This document shows positions 63,131 through 64,000 of a stretch of DNA of 64,000 nucleotides, piece after piece. Source of the stretch: Desulfobacteraceae bacterium. Lineage in GTDB: Bacteria > Desulfobacterota > Desulfobacteria > Desulfobacterales > Desulfobacteraceae. The position numbers and the translations under genes were made by a program. Each line of letters starts with the position of its first letter. Position 1 is the first letter of the stretch. The notes beneath the pieces were generated by a model. The model saw nothing but the letters and a program-made list of their open reading frames with translations. It made no database searches and was not told the origin of the DNA. Location: assembly GCA_024225635.1 (NCBI GenBank), contig JAAEMK010000499.1, positions 1 through 64,000 of the forward strand, in the 5' to 3' direction.

Positions 63131-63613
63131 TTACACCTCCTCCACATACCGGCAATAGTTCTGATAAGCCTCCTGGGCCGTGCCGGCGCCCTTCCACGTA
63201 TTCCAATGAGCCTTCCAATAATCGGCCAGCTCCTGAATATACAGTTTTCGAGAAGCCCCCTCCACCGGCAACGGCTCGGGAACTCTCCAGTAGTGAACCC
63301 TGGCCATGGCAATCTGATAGGCGATATTGAGGACCTGGTCCCGCTCAGAATCGAGAGACCGATACGCCATCATCACCTTGAAGAACGACGTAATCCCCTT
63401 ATAGTTCAGATAATTTTCCCAAATATCATCATGGGTGGCCGGCTCCATCTGGAAGATCCCTCGAGCCGGGCCGCCCCCGAGCTGCTTCACATAATGCCCC
63501 AGGCGACTCTCCTGCGCTGCGGTAAGCATGAGGAGATCCACGGCGGACTCGGAACACATCCCCATCTCTTTCAGTATCAATTCAATCTGCTCTTTCAGCT
63601 GACCTGCATCCAT
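63131..63613 (-). CDS. Phage endolysin (lysozyme/transglycosylase-like)
   Basis: This 160-residue protein has TAAQESRLGHYVKQLGGGPARGIFQME, where E35 is the probable catalytic glutamate of a lysozyme-superfamily fold, followed by GIFQME and a helical C-terminus (YYWRV... YIQELADYWKAHWNTW). It lacks a signal peptide, so a holin would release it. It lies 3.3 kb upstream of the holin candidates on the same strand, separated by the plus-strand block. Confidence 0.8.
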   Translation of the reverse strand: MDAGQLKEQIELILKEMGMCSESAVDLLMLTAAQESRLGHYVKQLGGGPARGIFQMEPATHDDIWENYLNYKGITSFFKVMMAYRSLDSERDQVLNIAYQIAMARVHYWRVPEPLPVEGASRKLYIQELADYWKAHWNTWKGAGTAQEAYQNYCRYVEEV

Positions 63614-63678
63614 TCAACACCTCCTATCCCTGTGCCGGTACGACCGGGTCTTGTTGTACGCCATTTTTTTTAACGATT
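63614..63678. other. Short gap with T-rich stretch
   Basis: Only a short, mixed sequence with a T-run (CCATTTTTTTTAACG) lies here; it might hold a weak terminator for the zinc-ribbon gene but no hairpin is evident. Confidence 0.3.
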
Positions 63679-64000
63679 TCACGCGGCTTTTCCCTTTTTT
63701 GACACATACCGCCGGCACCCATAGCAGGGCAGACACTTCACAGGCGGCTTTTTATGTGAGATCTCATCCAAGCAAGCTTTACGGTTAACACAATCAGCTC
63801 GGTCAACGATAACCTGGTTTCTATTTGTTTCCATATGCGCAAAAGCGGCGTCATTGCCAGGCAACTCCGCATACCCCTGCTGATTCTTTGTCCCTTGTTC
63901 CTTGAGCCATATCTTTTTGCACTCATCACAACGCAGCTGAACAAAACCACCGCCCATTCCATCTTTCGTGAGAATCCTCCCACATCCCCCCATACACTTC
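63679..64000 (-). CDS. Cysteine-rich zinc-ribbon protein (probably runs off the right edge)
   Basis: An ATG at 63993 would give 104 residues, but the frame stays open to the window edge and the two codons upstream read K-C, adding a Cys that gives the pattern CMGGCGRIL. I therefore think the start lies beyond 64000. The visible part has LRCDECKKIW and a C-terminal CLPCYGCRRYV, so at least two zinc-binding sites. The basic end (KKGKAA) suggests nucleic-acid binding. Function unknown. Confidence 0.6.
   Translation of the reverse strand, partial: KCMGGCGRILTKDGMGGGFVQLRCDECKKIWLKEQGTKNQQGYAELPGNDAAFAHMETNRNQVIVDRADCVNRKACLDEISHKKPPVKCLPCYGCRRYVSKKGKAA

Overview
The window looks like a chromosomal segment of a Gram-negative, probably anaerobic deltaproteobacterium (Desulfobacterota), judged from hydrogenase-maturation genes, a MEMO-family gene, the GatCAB amidotransferase genes, two large outer-membrane barrel proteins, and moderate GC with strong Shine-Dalgarno sites. 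This assignment is inference; there is no rRNA or other marker here. The left 24 kb is host backbone and the right 40 kb is most of a podovirus-like prophage whose far end lies beyond base 64000.

Host part. 1-1273 is an AT-rich accessory stretch with a clipped gene and a two-gene HEPN module. 1274-6940 is a minus-strand run: DUF2065 protein, queA, tgt, a PLP aminotransferase, hypA, hypB and a MEMO-family gene. gatB and a small periplasmic protein follow on the plus strand. 8.6-16.6 kb holds an unusual cluster: three exported paralogues with a related N-terminal domain, all starting with TTG, interleaved with two porin-like barrels. 16.8-23.6 kb is a minus-strand housekeeping run: an acidic protein, argS, a SPOR-domain protein, gatC, gatA, a 60-residue protein and mutL. 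Two tRNA-Ser genes (UGA, GCU) end the host part.

Prophage. A 49-residue ribbon-helix-helix protein and a tyrosine recombinase sit directly after tRNA-Ser(GCU), which is the probable attachment gene. Next comes an AT-rich plus-strand gene with ADP-ribosyltransferase motifs, followed by a structure resembling an integron attC site; it may be a captured gene cassette. From 59.8 kb down to 26.65 kb runs a nearly unbroken minus-strand late operon: two small membrane proteins (holin-like), a zinc ribbon, small and large terminase, portal, small genes, scaffold, major capsid, head-tail adaptors, tail proteins, a BspA-type repeat protein, ejection-protein candidates, a 4010-residue polyvalent protein (pyrophosphatase-like, DNA methylase, Strawberry-notch helicase and metallopeptidase motifs) and a beta-helix protein.

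A plus-strand block (60.0-63.05 kb: two small unknowns, a basic DNA-binding protein, a Dam-type methylase, an AT-rich membrane protein and a lipoprotein) interrupts the minus-strand lysis region. The endolysin and a zinc-ribbon protein lie beyond it. The Dam methylase and the giant methylase/helicase protein suggest a phage well equipped against restriction. The ADP-ribosyltransferase, the membrane protein and the lipoprotein look like lysogen-expressed cargo.
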